Assembly: GCF_014650875.1 (NCBI RefSeq)
Contig: NZ_BMVU01000014.1
Span: 90,788 to 154,787, forward strand
Source: Streptomyces minutiscleroticus
GTDB lineage: Bacteria > Actinomycetota > Actinomycetes > Streptomycetales > Streptomycetaceae
Direction of reading: 5' to 3'
DNA length: 64,000 bases
The first letter of the stretch is position 1. The number at the start of each line of letters is the position of its first letter. A program made the translations under genes and the position numbers. The notes below the pieces were generated by a model that was given only the letters and a program-made list of their open reading frames with translations, made no database searches and was not told the DNA's origin. Below, piece after piece: positions 19,623 through 27,346 of this stretch.

Positions 19623-20162
19623 TCACTGCGTGCCGAGCGACTCCTCGAGGTAGGCCAGCGCCCCGACCGGCTCCTCCGCGAAGAACACCAGGTCGGTGAG
19701 GGGCACCGGCAGGAAGCCCTCGTCGTCCATGCGCCGGAACTGCTCCTTGAGGCCGTCGTAGAAGCCCGCCGTGTTGAGCAGCACCACCGGCTTGGCGGTG
19801 TGGCCGTGCTTCTTCAGCTCCAGGATCTCGGTGGCCTCGTCGAGCGTACCGGTGCCGCCGACCATGATCACCACGGCGTCGGCCTTCTCCAGGAGCAGCG
19901 CCTTGCGCTCGGCCAGGTCGCGCGCGACGACCATCTCGTCCGTGCCCGGCCGCGCCTTGGCCGACAGGAACTCCACGGAGACGCCCACCAGCCGTCCCCC
20001 CGCCTCCTGCACGCCGTCGGCGACGACCTTCATCAGGCCGACGTCGGAGCCGCCCCACACCAGGGTGTGGCCGCCCTTGCCGAGGAGCTCGGCGAACTCG
20101 CGGGCGGGCCGGGTGTAGCGCTCGTCGAGGTCGGCGGCGGAGAGGAAGACGCAGATGTTCAT
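19623..20162 (-). CDS. LOG family (TIGR00730) protein
   Basis: A 179-residue Rossmann-like protein. MNICVFLSAADLDERY opens the fold, LVWGGSDVGLM is the first glycine loop, and MVGGTGTLDEATE is the family PGGxGTxxE motif with Val in place of Pro. LOG enzymes hydrolyse nucleoside 5'-monophosphates (cytokinin ribotides in plants and some actinobacteria) to free base and ribose phosphate. Activity is probable; the physiological substrate is not known. It is divergent from the DUF427 gene, with about 60 bp between starts. Confidence 0.85.
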   Translation of the reverse strand: MNICVFLSAADLDERYTRPAREFAELLGKGGHTLVWGGSDVGLMKVVADGVQEAGGRLVGVSVEFLSAKARPGTDEMVVARDLAERKALLLEKADAVVIMVGGTGTLDEATEILELKKHGHTAKPVVLLNTAGFYDGLKEQFRRMDDEGFLPVPLTDLVFFAEEPVGALAYLEESLGTQ

Positions 20163-20224
20163 GCGCCTACGGTACGAGTCCGCGGGCGGGGAAGAACCCC
20201 GGCCCTCCCGGCGCTGTCCCTCGT

Positions 20225-20548
20225 ATGGCCAAGGGACACGAGATCACGATCGAGCGGGGCACCGAGCACGTCCGCGTGGTGCGCGGCGGACAGGTCCTCG
20301 CGGACAGCACGCGCCCGCTGCTGCTGCGCGAGACGGGCCTGCCCGTGCGCTACTACCTCCCGCCGGAGGACGTACGGACGGACCTGCTGACGCCCTCGCG
20401 GACGCACACGCACTGCCCCTTCAAGGGCGACGCCTCCTACTGGTCGCTCCCGGACGCCCCGGACCTCGTCTGGGCCTATCCGGAGCCGAAGCCGGAGGTC
20501 GCCGAGATCAAGGACCACTTCTGCTTCTACGAGGTGGAGGTGGTCTGA
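20225..20548 (+). CDS. DUF427 protein
   Basis: A 107-residue protein covering one DUF427 domain: GGQVLADSTRPLLLRETGLP, RYYLPPEDV, then THCPFKGDASYWSL and the end DHFCFYEVEV. These are the conserved family blocks. No reaction is established for the family that I can vouch for. ATG 20225 has no strong ribosome site. It ends opposite mnmA, with a shared terminator between. Confidence 0.88.
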   Translation: MAKGHEITIERGTEHVRVVRGGQVLADSTRPLLLRETGLPVRYYLPPEDVRTDLLTPSRTHTHCPFKGDASYWSLPDAPDLVWAYPEPKPEVAEIKDHFCFYEVEVV

Positions 20549-20559
20549 GGCCCGTTGCC

Positions 20560-20593
20560 GGGGAGTTCCGCCGCCTGGGAGGCGGGACTCCCC
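20560..20593. terminator. Bidirectional terminator between DUF427 and mnmA
   Basis: GGGGAGTTCCGCC (20560-20572) pairs with GGCGGGACTCCCC (20581-20593) through 13 pairs, one of them G-T, with an eight-base loop. It sits between convergent genes. Confidence 0.7.
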
Positions 20594-20630
20594 TGCGGGT
20601 CCGGGAGCGCCGCGGCCGGCCGGGACCGGC

Positions 20631-21761
20631 TCAGGCCACCGCCGTCCGCGCGCGCGTGGTCGACGCGATCGTCGCCGAGCCCACCACGCGCGTGCCGTCG
20701 TACAGCACGACCGCCTGGCCGGGGGCGACGCCGCGCACGGGCTCCTCGAAGGTCACCAGCAGTTCGTCCCCGGCGGGTTCGGCCCTCACGGTGGTCTCGC
20801 CGCCGTGCGCGCGCAGCTGGGCGGTGTAGGTGCCGGGGCCCGACGGGGCGGCGCCGCACCAGCGGGGCCTGACCGCGGTCAGGGCGGTTACGTCCAGGGC
20901 CTCCACGGGGCCCACCGTCACGGTGTTGTCCACCGGCGAGATGTCCAGGACGTAGCGCGGCTTGCCGTCGGCGGCCGGGGTGCCGATGCGCAGCCCCTTG
21001 CGCTGGCCGATCGTGAAGCCGTACGCACCCTCGTGCGTGCCCAGCTTCGCGCCGGACTCGTCCACGATGTCGCCCTCGGCGCGGCCCAGGCGGTTCGCGA
21101 GGAAGCCCTGGGTGTCGCCGTCGGCGATGAAGCAGATGTCGTGGCTGTCGGGCTTCTTGGCGACCGCGAGGCCGCGGCGCTCGGCCTCGGCGCGGATCTC
21201 GTCCTTGGTGGTGACCGTGTCGCCGAGCGGGAACAGGGCGTGCGCGAGCTGCCGGTCGTCCAGGACACCGAGCACGTACGACTGGTCCTTGGCCAGGTCC
21301 GAGGCGCGGTGCAGCTCGCGCGTGCCGTCCTCGTTCACGATCACCTTGGCGTAGTGGCCGGTGCAGACGGCGTCGAAGCCCAGGGCCAGCGCCTTGTCGA
21401 GCAGCGCCGCGAATTTGATCTTCTCGTTGCAGCGCAGGCAGGGATTGGGCGTGCGCCCCGCCTCGTACTCGGCGACGAAGTCCTCCACGACGTCCTCGCG
21501 GAAGCGCTCGGCGAGGTCCCAGACGTAGAACGGGATGCCGATGACGTCGGCGGCGCGGCGGGCGTCGCGCGAGTCCTCGATGGTGCAGCAGCCGCGCGCG
21601 CCCGTGCGGAACGACTGCGGGTTCGCCGAGAGTGCGAGGTGCACACCGGTCACGTCGTGCCCCGCTTCCGCGGCGCGGGCGGCTGCGACGGCGGAGTCCA
21701 CGCCGCCGGACATGGCGGCCAGGACGCGGAGGGGGCGAGGGCGCTGCGAGGTCTGAGTCAT
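20631..21761 (-). CDS. mnmA: tRNA-specific 2-thiouridylase
   Basis: MnmA, 376 residues, puts sulfur on U34 of Lys, Glu and Gln tRNAs. The PP-loop SGGVDS is at residues 18-23. The catalytic Cys is in NPCLRCNEKIKF and the second in HDICFIADGD. GDTQGFL and the C-terminal beta-barrel (EPVRGVAPGQAVVLYDG) complete it. Normal length. The sulfur probably comes from the cysteine desulfurase encoded just upstream on the same strand, beyond one intervening plus-strand gene. Confidence 0.96.
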   Translation of the reverse strand: MTQTSQRPRPLRVLAAMSGGVDSAVAAARAAEAGHDVTGVHLALSANPQSFRTGARGCCTIEDSRDARRAADVIGIPFYVWDLAERFREDVVEDFVAEYEAGRTPNPCLRCNEKIKFAALLDKALALGFDAVCTGHYAKVIVNEDGTRELHRASDLAKDQSYVLGVLDDRQLAHALFPLGDTVTTKDEIRAEAERRGLAVAKKPDSHDICFIADGDTQGFLANRLGRAEGDIVDESGAKLGTHEGAYGFTIGQRKGLRIGTPAADGKPRYVLDISPVDNTVTVGPVEALDVTALTAVRPRWCGAAPSGPGTYTAQLRAHGGETTVRAEPAGDELLVTFEEPVRGVAPGQAVVLYDGTRVVGSATIASTTRARTAVA

Positions 21762-21821
21762 AGCCCCTCAAGAGTACGGGGCCGCGGGAACCGGCATCCG
21801 CCCGTATCCGTTCTCGATCAC

Positions 21822-22514
21822 ATGGGCGCGAGGAAGAAGGACTCCGACCGGCGCATCGGGAGACGGGCGCTGCTGATCGGCACGGCGGCGGCCGCCGTCG
21901 GCACGGCCGCGCTCGCGCGCGACGAGCTGGGCCGCCTGTGGTGGCGCGTGCCGGGCGTGGAGAAGCCGCGCAAGGAGGGCGAGGTCGACTACGCGGGCGC
22001 GCACTGGGTGGCGGCCTCGGCGGCGAACTGGCGGCGGGCGGACAGACCCGACGACTACGGCATAGACAAGGTGGTCGTCCACGTCACCCAGGGCAGCTTC
22101 GACAGCGCGGTGAAGGTCTTCCAGGACCCCGCGCACGGCGCGGCCTCGCACTACGTCGTCCGCAAGGACGGGCACGTCACGCAGATGATCCGCGAGCTGG
22201 ACGTGGCGTACCACGCCGGCAACCGCACGTACAACGAACACAGCGTCGGCATCGAGCACGAGGGCTTCGTCGACGACCCGTCGTCCTTCACCGACGCGAT
22301 GTACGAGGCGTCGGCCCGGCTCACGGCCGGGATCTGCGCCCGCTACGGCATCCCCGTGGACCGCGAGCACATCATCGGGCACGTGGAGGTACCGGGCACC
22401 GACCACACCGACCCCGGCCCGCACTGGGACTGGGACCGGTACATACCGCTGGTGCGGCGGGCCCGGACCGCCGCGACGCGCGGCCCGTCGCCCTCCGCCT
22501 CCGCCTCCGCGTGA
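21822..22514 (+). CDS. Tat-exported N-acetylmuramoyl-L-alanine amidase (Amidase_2)
   Basis: A 230-residue protein that should cut the amide between muramic acid and L-Ala in peptidoglycan. The N-terminal GRRALLIG followed by an Ala-rich hydrophobic stretch is a twin-arginine signal. The AmpD-type zinc ligands are His87 (VVHVTQGS), His187 (IIGHVEV) and Asp197 (HTDPGPHW); YHAGN and VGIEHEG are family blocks. It ends in a short Ser/Ala tail with no wall-binding domain. It runs between the divergent mnmA start and the convergent cysteine desulfurase gene, so it is probably monocistronic. Confidence 0.9.
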   Translation: MGARKKDSDRRIGRRALLIGTAAAAVGTAALARDELGRLWWRVPGVEKPRKEGEVDYAGAHWVAASAANWRRADRPDDYGIDKVVVHVTQGSFDSAVKVFQDPAHGAASHYVVRKDGHVTQMIRELDVAYHAGNRTYNEHSVGIEHEGFVDDPSSFTDAMYEASARLTAGICARYGIPVDREHIIGHVEVPGTDHTDPGPHWDWDRYIPLVRRARTAATRGPSPSASASA

Positions 22515-22561
22515 GCCGGTCCCCCCGCCTGCGCCCGTCCGGCGCCCTCGCCCGAGCCGTC

Positions 22562-23731
22562 TCAGACGAGGCCCGCGGTGCGGGCCCGCTCCACCGCGGG
22601 GCCGATCGCCCGGGCGACCTCCTCCACGTCGGCCGCCGTGGAGGTGTGGCCGAGGGAGAAGCGCAGGGTGCCGCGGGCCAGGTCCGGATCGGTGCCGGTG
22701 GCGAGCAGGACGTGGCTGGGCTGGGCGACGCCCGCGGTGCACGCCGAGCCCGTCGAGCACTCGATGCCCTGGGCGTCCAGGAGCAGCAGGAGCGAGTCGC
22801 CCTCGCAGCCGGGGAAGGTGAAGTGCGCGTTGGCCGGGAGGCGTCCGCCCTCGGCCGGGTCACCGCCGAGGATCGCGTCGGGCACCGCCTTGCGGACGGC
22901 GTCGACCAGGTCGTCGCGCAGCGCCCCGACCTCCCGCGCGAACCGCTCGCAGTGCTCGGCGGCGTGCCGCCCCGCGACGGCGAACGAGGCGATCGCGGGC
23001 ACGTCGAGGGTGCCGGAGCGGACGTGGCGCTCCTGGCCGCCGCCGTGCAGCACCGGCACGGGCCCGTACTCGCGGCCCAGCACCAGCGCGCCGATGCCGT
23101 ACGGGCCGCCGACCTTGTGGGCGGAGACGGTCATCGCGGCGAGCCCGGAGGCACCGAAGCCGACGGGGACCTGACCGAAGGCCTGCACGGCGTCGGCGTG
23201 CAGGGGGACGCCGAACTCGGCGGCGACGTCGGCGAGTTCGCGCACCGGCATGACCGTGCCGATCTCGTTGTTGGCCCACATCACCGTGGCCAGCGCGACG
23301 TCGTCGGGATTGCGCGCGACGGCCTCGCGCAGCGCCTCGGGGTGGACCCGGCCGTACGCGTCGACCGGCAGGTACTCGACGGTGGCGCCCTCGTGCTCGC
23401 CGAGCCAGTGGACGGCGTCGAGGACGGCGTGGTGCTCGACGGGGCTGGCCAGGACCCGGGTGCGGGCGGGGTCGGCGTCGCGGCGCGCCCAGTACAGGCC
23501 CTTGACGGCGAGGTTGTCGGCCTCGGTGCCGCCGGAGGTGAACACCACCTCGCTGGGGCGGGCGCCCAGGGCTTCGGCCAGGGTCTCCCGCGACTCCTCG
23601 ACGGTGCGCCGGGCCCTGCGGCCGGCGGCGTGCAGGGAGGACGCGTTGCCGGTGACGGTCAGCTGGGCGGTCATGGCCTCGACCGCCTCCGGGAGCATGG
23701 GGGTGGTCGCGGCGTGATCGAGGTATGCCAT
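22562..23731 (-). CDS. Cysteine desulfurase (NifS/IscS-type)
   Basis: A 389-residue PLP enzyme that takes sulfur from cysteine for tRNA thiolation and Fe-S clusters. YLDHAATTP opens it; His101 of VEHHAVL stacks on PLP; Lys206 in SAHKVGGPYG binds PLP; the persulfide Cys is Cys331 in GSACTAG, with an additional Cys325 nearby. The short active loop and mnmA as neighbour suggest it feeds MnmA. ATG 23731 gives the standard start; longer upstream frames run into the tandem repeats and have no family similarity. Confidence 0.95.
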   Translation of the reverse strand: MAYLDHAATTPMLPEAVEAMTAQLTVTGNASSLHAAGRRARRTVEESRETLAEALGARPSEVVFTSGGTEADNLAVKGLYWARRDADPARTRVLASPVEHHAVLDAVHWLGEHEGATVEYLPVDAYGRVHPEALREAVARNPDDVALATVMWANNEIGTVMPVRELADVAAEFGVPLHADAVQAFGQVPVGFGASGLAAMTVSAHKVGGPYGIGALVLGREYGPVPVLHGGGQERHVRSGTLDVPAIASFAVAGRHAAEHCERFAREVGALRDDLVDAVRKAVPDAILGGDPAEGGRLPANAHFTFPGCEGDSLLLLLDAQGIECSTGSACTAGVAQPSHVLLATGTDPDLARGTLRFSLGHTSTAADVEEVARAIGPAVERARTAGLV

Positions 23732-23842
23732 GGTGGGCCCGATTCTACGGGCCTCCGTCCAGCGGCTTCGGACCGGAGGACGGCGTCCGCCCGTACCGGG
23801 CCGTGACCGTGCACCAGGGCATCCAGGAGAACGACCCGCCCG

Positions 23843-23934
23843 GCGGGCTCCACGGACGCGACCCGGCGGACTCCACGGACGCGCCCCGGCGGACTCCACG
23901 GACGCGCCCCGGCGGACTCCGCGGACGCGGCCCG
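23843..23934. repeat. Four tandem 23-bp repeats
   Basis: Four consecutive units (23843, 23866, 23889, 23912) of consensus GCGGACTCCACGGACGCGCC plus CCG. Units two and three are identical; units one and four differ at two or three places each. 23 is not a multiple of three, so this is not coding. It lies just upstream of the cysteine desulfurase gene. Confidence 0.9.
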
Positions 23935-23975
23935 ACCGGCCGGGCGGCCCCGGACTTCCCGGGCCCCCGCCTCAT

Positions 23976-24251
23976 TCAGCCCTGCAGGCTCCAGGACAGC
24001 GTGCCGTCCATCGCCATGAACGCGGCCAGGACGAGCAGGTCGGCGACGCCGAGGCCCAGGCCGAGGAGCGCGCGGCCGCGGCGGGCCGTGCCCCGCCTGA
24101 GGGCCACGGAGGCCAGGACGACGGCGACGGGCCCCAGGAAGACGTTCAGCACGAGCAGGCCCAGGAGGCCCAGGACGAAGGACGCGACGGCCATGCCGTC
24201 GGCGTCGTGCGCGGCGGTCCGGCGCCGCGGGGCGGCGGAGGTCAGTTCCAT
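23976..24251 (-). CDS. DUF4190 small membrane protein
   Basis: 91 residues. A short polar N-terminus, then DGMAVASFVLGLLGLLVLNV, the typical first half of DUF4190, then GPVAVVLASVALRR and a second hydrophobic stretch ALLGLGLGVADLLVLAAFMA. Two or three TM segments. DUF4190 proteins are common in actinobacteria; no function is established. It is probably co-transcribed with the 54-residue gene upstream, opposite the TetR regulator. Confidence 0.75.
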   Translation of the reverse strand: MELTSAAPRRRTAAHDADGMAVASFVLGLLGLLVLNVFLGPVAVVLASVALRRGTARRGRALLGLGLGVADLLVLAAFMAMDGTLSWSLQG

Positions 24252-24365
24252 GGATCTGCTCCCAACGGGGGTTCCGCTCCCCCGGGTGCGCGGAGGGGGC
24301 GGGAAGGCGGGGTCGGCCGGGTGCCGGCCGGTGCGGGCCGACCGGGGAAAGCCGGCCTGCGCGGG

Positions 24366-24530
24366 TCAGTCGGCGGAGCGACGGCGGCGGGCGTGCCGCT
24401 CGCGGAGCGCGAAGACTGCCAGCCACAGGGCGATGACGGTCCCCGCGGCGAGGGTGAAGGGGAGCGGCGCGTGGGCCACCGGGCCCAGCAGGACGCCCAG
24501 CAGGAGGAGCGCTGCGACGAGGAACAGCAT
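24366..24530 (-). CDS. 54-residue membrane protein
   Basis: MLFLVAALLLLGVLLGPVA and FTLAAGTVIALWLAVFAL are two TM segments, followed by a strongly basic tail (RERHARRRRSAD). ATG 24530 has GAGAGGC about seven bases upstream. Earlier in-frame starts up to 24629 would run through the operator-like sites and are unlikely. Function unknown. Being divergent from the TetR gene, with repeated motifs between, it is the natural candidate target of that regulator. Confidence 0.65.
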   Translation of the reverse strand: MLFLVAALLLLGVLLGPVAHAPLPFTLAAGTVIALWLAVFALRERHARRRRSAD

Positions 24531-24601
24531 GGGGATGCCTCTCGTGACGATCCGGCGAGCGGCGGTGTCCCCTCCGGGTGGTCCGGGGACGCCACGACTC
24601 G

Positions 24602-24688
24602 GTGAACGCTTGTAGTTACAGTTGTTCACTGACTATCGAGTCTAACGCGTTGTCCGGCTTTCCAATTTCGGAGAACAGTTGTTAACTG
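24602..24688. promoter_or_regulatory. Divergent control region with two matching operator-like sites
   Basis: CAGTTGTTCACTG (24619-24631) and CAGTTGTTAACTG (24676-24688) agree at 12 of 13 positions, 57 bp apart, and the second is a perfect 5-3-5 palindrome. GTGAAC (24602-24607) and GTTCAC (24624-24629) form a further inverted pair overlapping the first site. The segment is much richer in A/T than its surroundings. The right-hand site lies immediately before the TetR ATG. These look like binding sites for the adjacent TetR protein. Confidence 0.6.
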
Positions 24689-24694
24689 CATGGC

Positions 24695-25312
24695 ATGAGT
24701 CACACCGCCGGCGTCCGGGCCGCGCAGAAGCAGAGGACGCGGCAGGCGCTGCTGGAGGCCGCGCTGGACCTGCTGGCGGAGCAGAGCCTGAGCAGTCTGG
24801 GACTGCGTGAGGTCACCCGGGCCGCGGGCGTCGCCCCGACCGCCTTCTACCGCCACTTCCACTCCACGGCCGACCTCGGCGTCGCCCTGGTCGAGGAGGC
24901 GCTCGGCAGCCTGCACCCGCTGATCGGGCACACCGTCTCGGCGGCCGGGGACACCGGAGAGCGCATCGCGCGCGCCATCGACCTGATCGCCCGCCACGTG
25001 CGCGAGCACCCCGCGCACGTCCGCTTCGTCGCCCGCGAGCGCAACGGCGGCGTGCAGCCGGTCCGGGCCGCGATCGCCGGCCAGCTCGCCCGGTTCACGC
25101 GGGAGGTGCGCACCGGACTCGCCGCGGACCCCGAGTCCGCGGGCTGGAGCGACGAGGACCTGCTGATGCTCGCGGGCCTGTACGTCGACCAGATGCTGGC
25201 GACGGCCGCCGCCTTCCTGGAGGCGGAGCCCGGGCAGGAGCGGGACATCGCCCGCGAGGCGGCCCGCCGCCTGCGCCTGATCAGCATCGGGCGGCGCCAC
25301 TGGCTGGGGTGA
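24695..25312 (+). CDS. TetR-family transcriptional regulator
   Basis: 205 residues. The N-terminal helix-turn-helix spans about residues 13-60 (TRQALLEAALDLLAEQ, then LREVTRAAGVAPTAFYRHF). The remaining 145 residues form the all-helical ligand-binding region; VARERNGGVQPVRAAIAGQL resembles actinobacterial FabR/FadR-like TetR proteins, which respond to lipids, but the ligand cannot be assigned. The ATG lies six bases after an operator-like palindrome and lacks a ribosome site, so the mRNA may be leaderless or nearly so and the gene autoregulated. Confidence 0.87.
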   Translation: MSHTAGVRAAQKQRTRQALLEAALDLLAEQSLSSLGLREVTRAAGVAPTAFYRHFHSTADLGVALVEEALGSLHPLIGHTVSAAGDTGERIARAIDLIARHVREHPAHVRFVARERNGGVQPVRAAIAGQLARFTREVRTGLAADPESAGWSDEDLLMLAGLYVDQMLATAAAFLEAEPGQERDIAREAARRLRLISIGRRHWLG

Positions 25313-25545
25313 GCGGCGTGCCGCCCGGCGCACCTGCTCCCGCTCCCGAAGCGGGGGTACCCGTGCGAAAGGCCGCCGTCGGCGGGCGCGGCGATTCCCC
25401 GTGCGCACGCCGAGGCGGCCCCGATGATACGGACGCCCTGGACGGCCCCGACGATCCGAGCGGCCTGCACGCCCCGGACGGCCCCGATGCCCCGGACGGC
25501 CCGGACGGCCCGCCGGCCGGCACCGGAGCCCGGACGGTCCGCCGG

Positions 25546-25610
25546 CCGGTGTCAGGGCCGACGACCCGACGGCCGGTGTCAGGGCCGACGACCCGACGGC
25601 CGGTGTCAGA
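25546..25610. repeat. 27-bp tandem repeat overlapping a stop codon
   Basis: Two exact 27-bp copies (25546-25572 and 25573-25599, starting CCGGTGTCAGGGCCGACG) and a partial third running to 25610 across the stop codon of the thioesterase gene. Just left, 25430-25545 carries degenerate nine-base CCGGACGGC repeats. Confidence 0.85.
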
Positions 25611-26463
25611 GCTTGGCGCGTGCCAGCTGGCGGGACTGGGCGACCAGCCGGCCGGCGGTGTCCCAGACCTCCGCGTCCTCCTCCAGGAAGCCGCCGGCGA
25701 GGTTGCGGGTGGTGACCGCGACGCGCAGCGGACCGGGCGCCGGGCGGCAGCGCACGTGCACGGTCAGCTCGACGGTGGGCACCCAGCCGGAGAGCCCCAG
25801 CTCGAAGGCGGTCGGCGGCAGCGCGTCCACCGCGAGCAGCAGCGAGAGCGGGTCGGCGTCGCGGCCGTCGGCGAGCCCGAACCAGGCGCGCATCTCCCCC
25901 TTGCCGGAGGGCGCGCCGAGCACCCAGCCGAGGGTGGCGGGGTCCAGCTTGATCCACAGCCGGTCCATGATCGCGGAGCTGCCGGTCACCGGCGAGGTGC
26001 CGGGCGGCGCGTCCTCGGCTCCGAAGCACTGCTCGACCGGCGGCATCGCGGGCGGCTCGGCGCTGGTGCGCACGTCGTCGGGCAGGGCGTCGAGGTCCCC
26101 GTACGAGGCCAGGACGCGGATGCGCTCGACCTCGGTGCCGTCCTCGTCGTACTGGAAGAGCGAGGCCTGGCCGGTCGAGAGGGTGCGGCCGGTGCGGACG
26201 ACGTCCGTGCGGACGACCGCGGGACCCGGCCGGGAGGCGGTCAGGTAGTGCGCGGTGATCGTGAACGGGTCGCCGTGCGGCAGCGCGTCCGCCAGCGCCC
26301 GCCCCAGGACGGCCAGCAGGTAACCGCCGTTGACGGCTTTGATGATGGTCCAGCCGGCGGAGAGGTCGATGTCGTAGACGCCGGGCTCGCGTCGCGTGAC
26401 GGCGGTGTCGCGGTCGAACTCGCTGTCGCCGATCGTGGCCTGTACGGCAGCTGCTTCTGACAT
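25606..26463 (-). CDS. Thioesterase-family (double hotdog) protein
   Basis: 285 residues with two hotdog halves. The first carries WTIIKAVNGGYLLAVLGRAL and ITAHYLTASRPGPAVV, typical of TesB-like acyl-CoA thioesterases; the second carries LSGWVPTVELTVHVRCRPAP and LAGGFLEEDAEVWDTAGRLV. It should hydrolyse acyl-CoA esters, with chain length unknown. I use ATG 26463 (MSEAAAVQAT) rather than an in-frame upstream start. The stop codon falls inside the edge of the 27-bp repeat. Confidence 0.82.
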   Translation of the reverse strand: MSEAAAVQATIGDSEFDRDTAVTRREPGVYDIDLSAGWTIIKAVNGGYLLAVLGRALADALPHGDPFTITAHYLTASRPGPAVVRTDVVRTGRTLSTGQASLFQYDEDGTEVERIRVLASYGDLDALPDDVRTSAEPPAMPPVEQCFGAEDAPPGTSPVTGSSAIMDRLWIKLDPATLGWVLGAPSGKGEMRAWFGLADGRDADPLSLLLAVDALPPTAFELGLSGWVPTVELTVHVRCRPAPGPLRVAVTTRNLAGGFLEEDAEVWDTAGRLVAQSRQLARAKL

Positions 26464-26557
26464 GACTGAACGGTACAACAGGTGATTACTAAGCGGTAGC
26501 TTGCGCTGCTGCGGCCACCTGACGCCGCGGTCGCCCGACGCGTGCCGCCGTCGGCCC

Positions 26558-27262
26558 TCACGCGCCGCCGGCCTGCCGCTCCCGCTCCTCCCAGCCGGCC
26601 GGCTCCTCCACCTCCGCCACCGTGGAGCGGCGGTTCCAGGCGCGCGGGGCGCGCCAGTGGTAGCGCATCGCCAGCAGCCGCAGGACGAAGGCGGTGAGCA
26701 CGGCGAGCGCGGTGGTGACGGTGGTCAGCGCCTCGTACCGGATGCACAGGACGACCATCGTGGAGCCGACCATCGCGGGCACCGCGTACAGGTCGCGGTC
26801 CCAGCGCAGCAGCGAGGGCACCTCGTTGGCCAGGACGTCGCGCAGGACGCCGCCGCCCACGGCCGTGGCGAGGCCGAGCACCGCCGACGAGGTGAGGCCG
26901 AGGCCGTAGTCGTACGCCTTGGTCGTGCCCGCCACGCAGAACAGCCCGAGTCCGGCGGCGTCGAAGACGTTCACGCCGGCCTGGATCCGCTCCACCTGCG
27001 GGTGGAGGAAGAACACCAGCAGCGCGGCGAGCAGGGGCGTCAGGAAGTACCCCAGGTCCGTGAAGGCGGCCGGGGGCACGGCGCCGATGATCAGGTCCCG
27101 CAGCAGCCCGCCGCCCAGCGCGGTGACCTCGGCGAGCACGGCGATGCCGAAGACGTCGAAGTTCTTGCGGACCGCCAGCAGCGCGCCGGAGATCGCGAAG
27201 ACGAAGATGCCGATCAGGTCGAGCGCGTGCTGGACGGACGGGCTGAACAGTTGCTGAAGCAC
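26558..27262 (-). CDS. TRIC-type cation channel family protein (UPF0126/YicG)
   Basis: About 234 residues with two tandem UPF0126 units and seven TM segments. Each unit has the glycine signature: FAISGALLAVRKNFDVFG then LGGGLLRDLIIG in the first, and VNVFDAAGLGLFCVAGTTKA then VGGGVLRDVLANEVP in the second. Prokaryotic TRIC proteins are trimeric cation channels. The C-terminal tail is polar. GTG 27262 is the likely start; a longer frame would overlap the terminator hairpin. Confidence 0.87.
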   Translation of the reverse strand: MLQQLFSPSVQHALDLIGIFVFAISGALLAVRKNFDVFGIAVLAEVTALGGGLLRDLIIGAVPPAAFTDLGYFLTPLLAALLVFFLHPQVERIQAGVNVFDAAGLGLFCVAGTTKAYDYGLGLTSSAVLGLATAVGGGVLRDVLANEVPSLLRWDRDLYAVPAMVGSTMVVLCIRYEALTTVTTALAVLTAFVLRLLAMRYHWRAPRAWNRRSTVAEVEEPAGWEERERQAGGA

Positions 27263-27280
27263 CCCGACATTCTCACCCAG

Positions 27281-27321
27281 CGACGGGCCCCCGCCTTGCA
27301 AAGCAAGGCGGGGGCCCGTCG
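27281..27321 (-). terminator. Strong terminator of the oligopeptide ABC operon
   Basis: A perfect 19-bp stem (27281-27299 with 27303-27321) closed by the loop AAA, the strongest hairpin seen in the window. It is 25 bases past the stop of the last ABC gene and separates that operon from the TRIC gene. Confidence 0.9.
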
Positions 27322-27346
27322 ACCGGCCGAACTGCCTGCGTCCGGC

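Noticed and set aside
23843..23934. Possible CRISPR array
   Set aside because: Units are directly adjacent with no spacers, and no cas genes are near.
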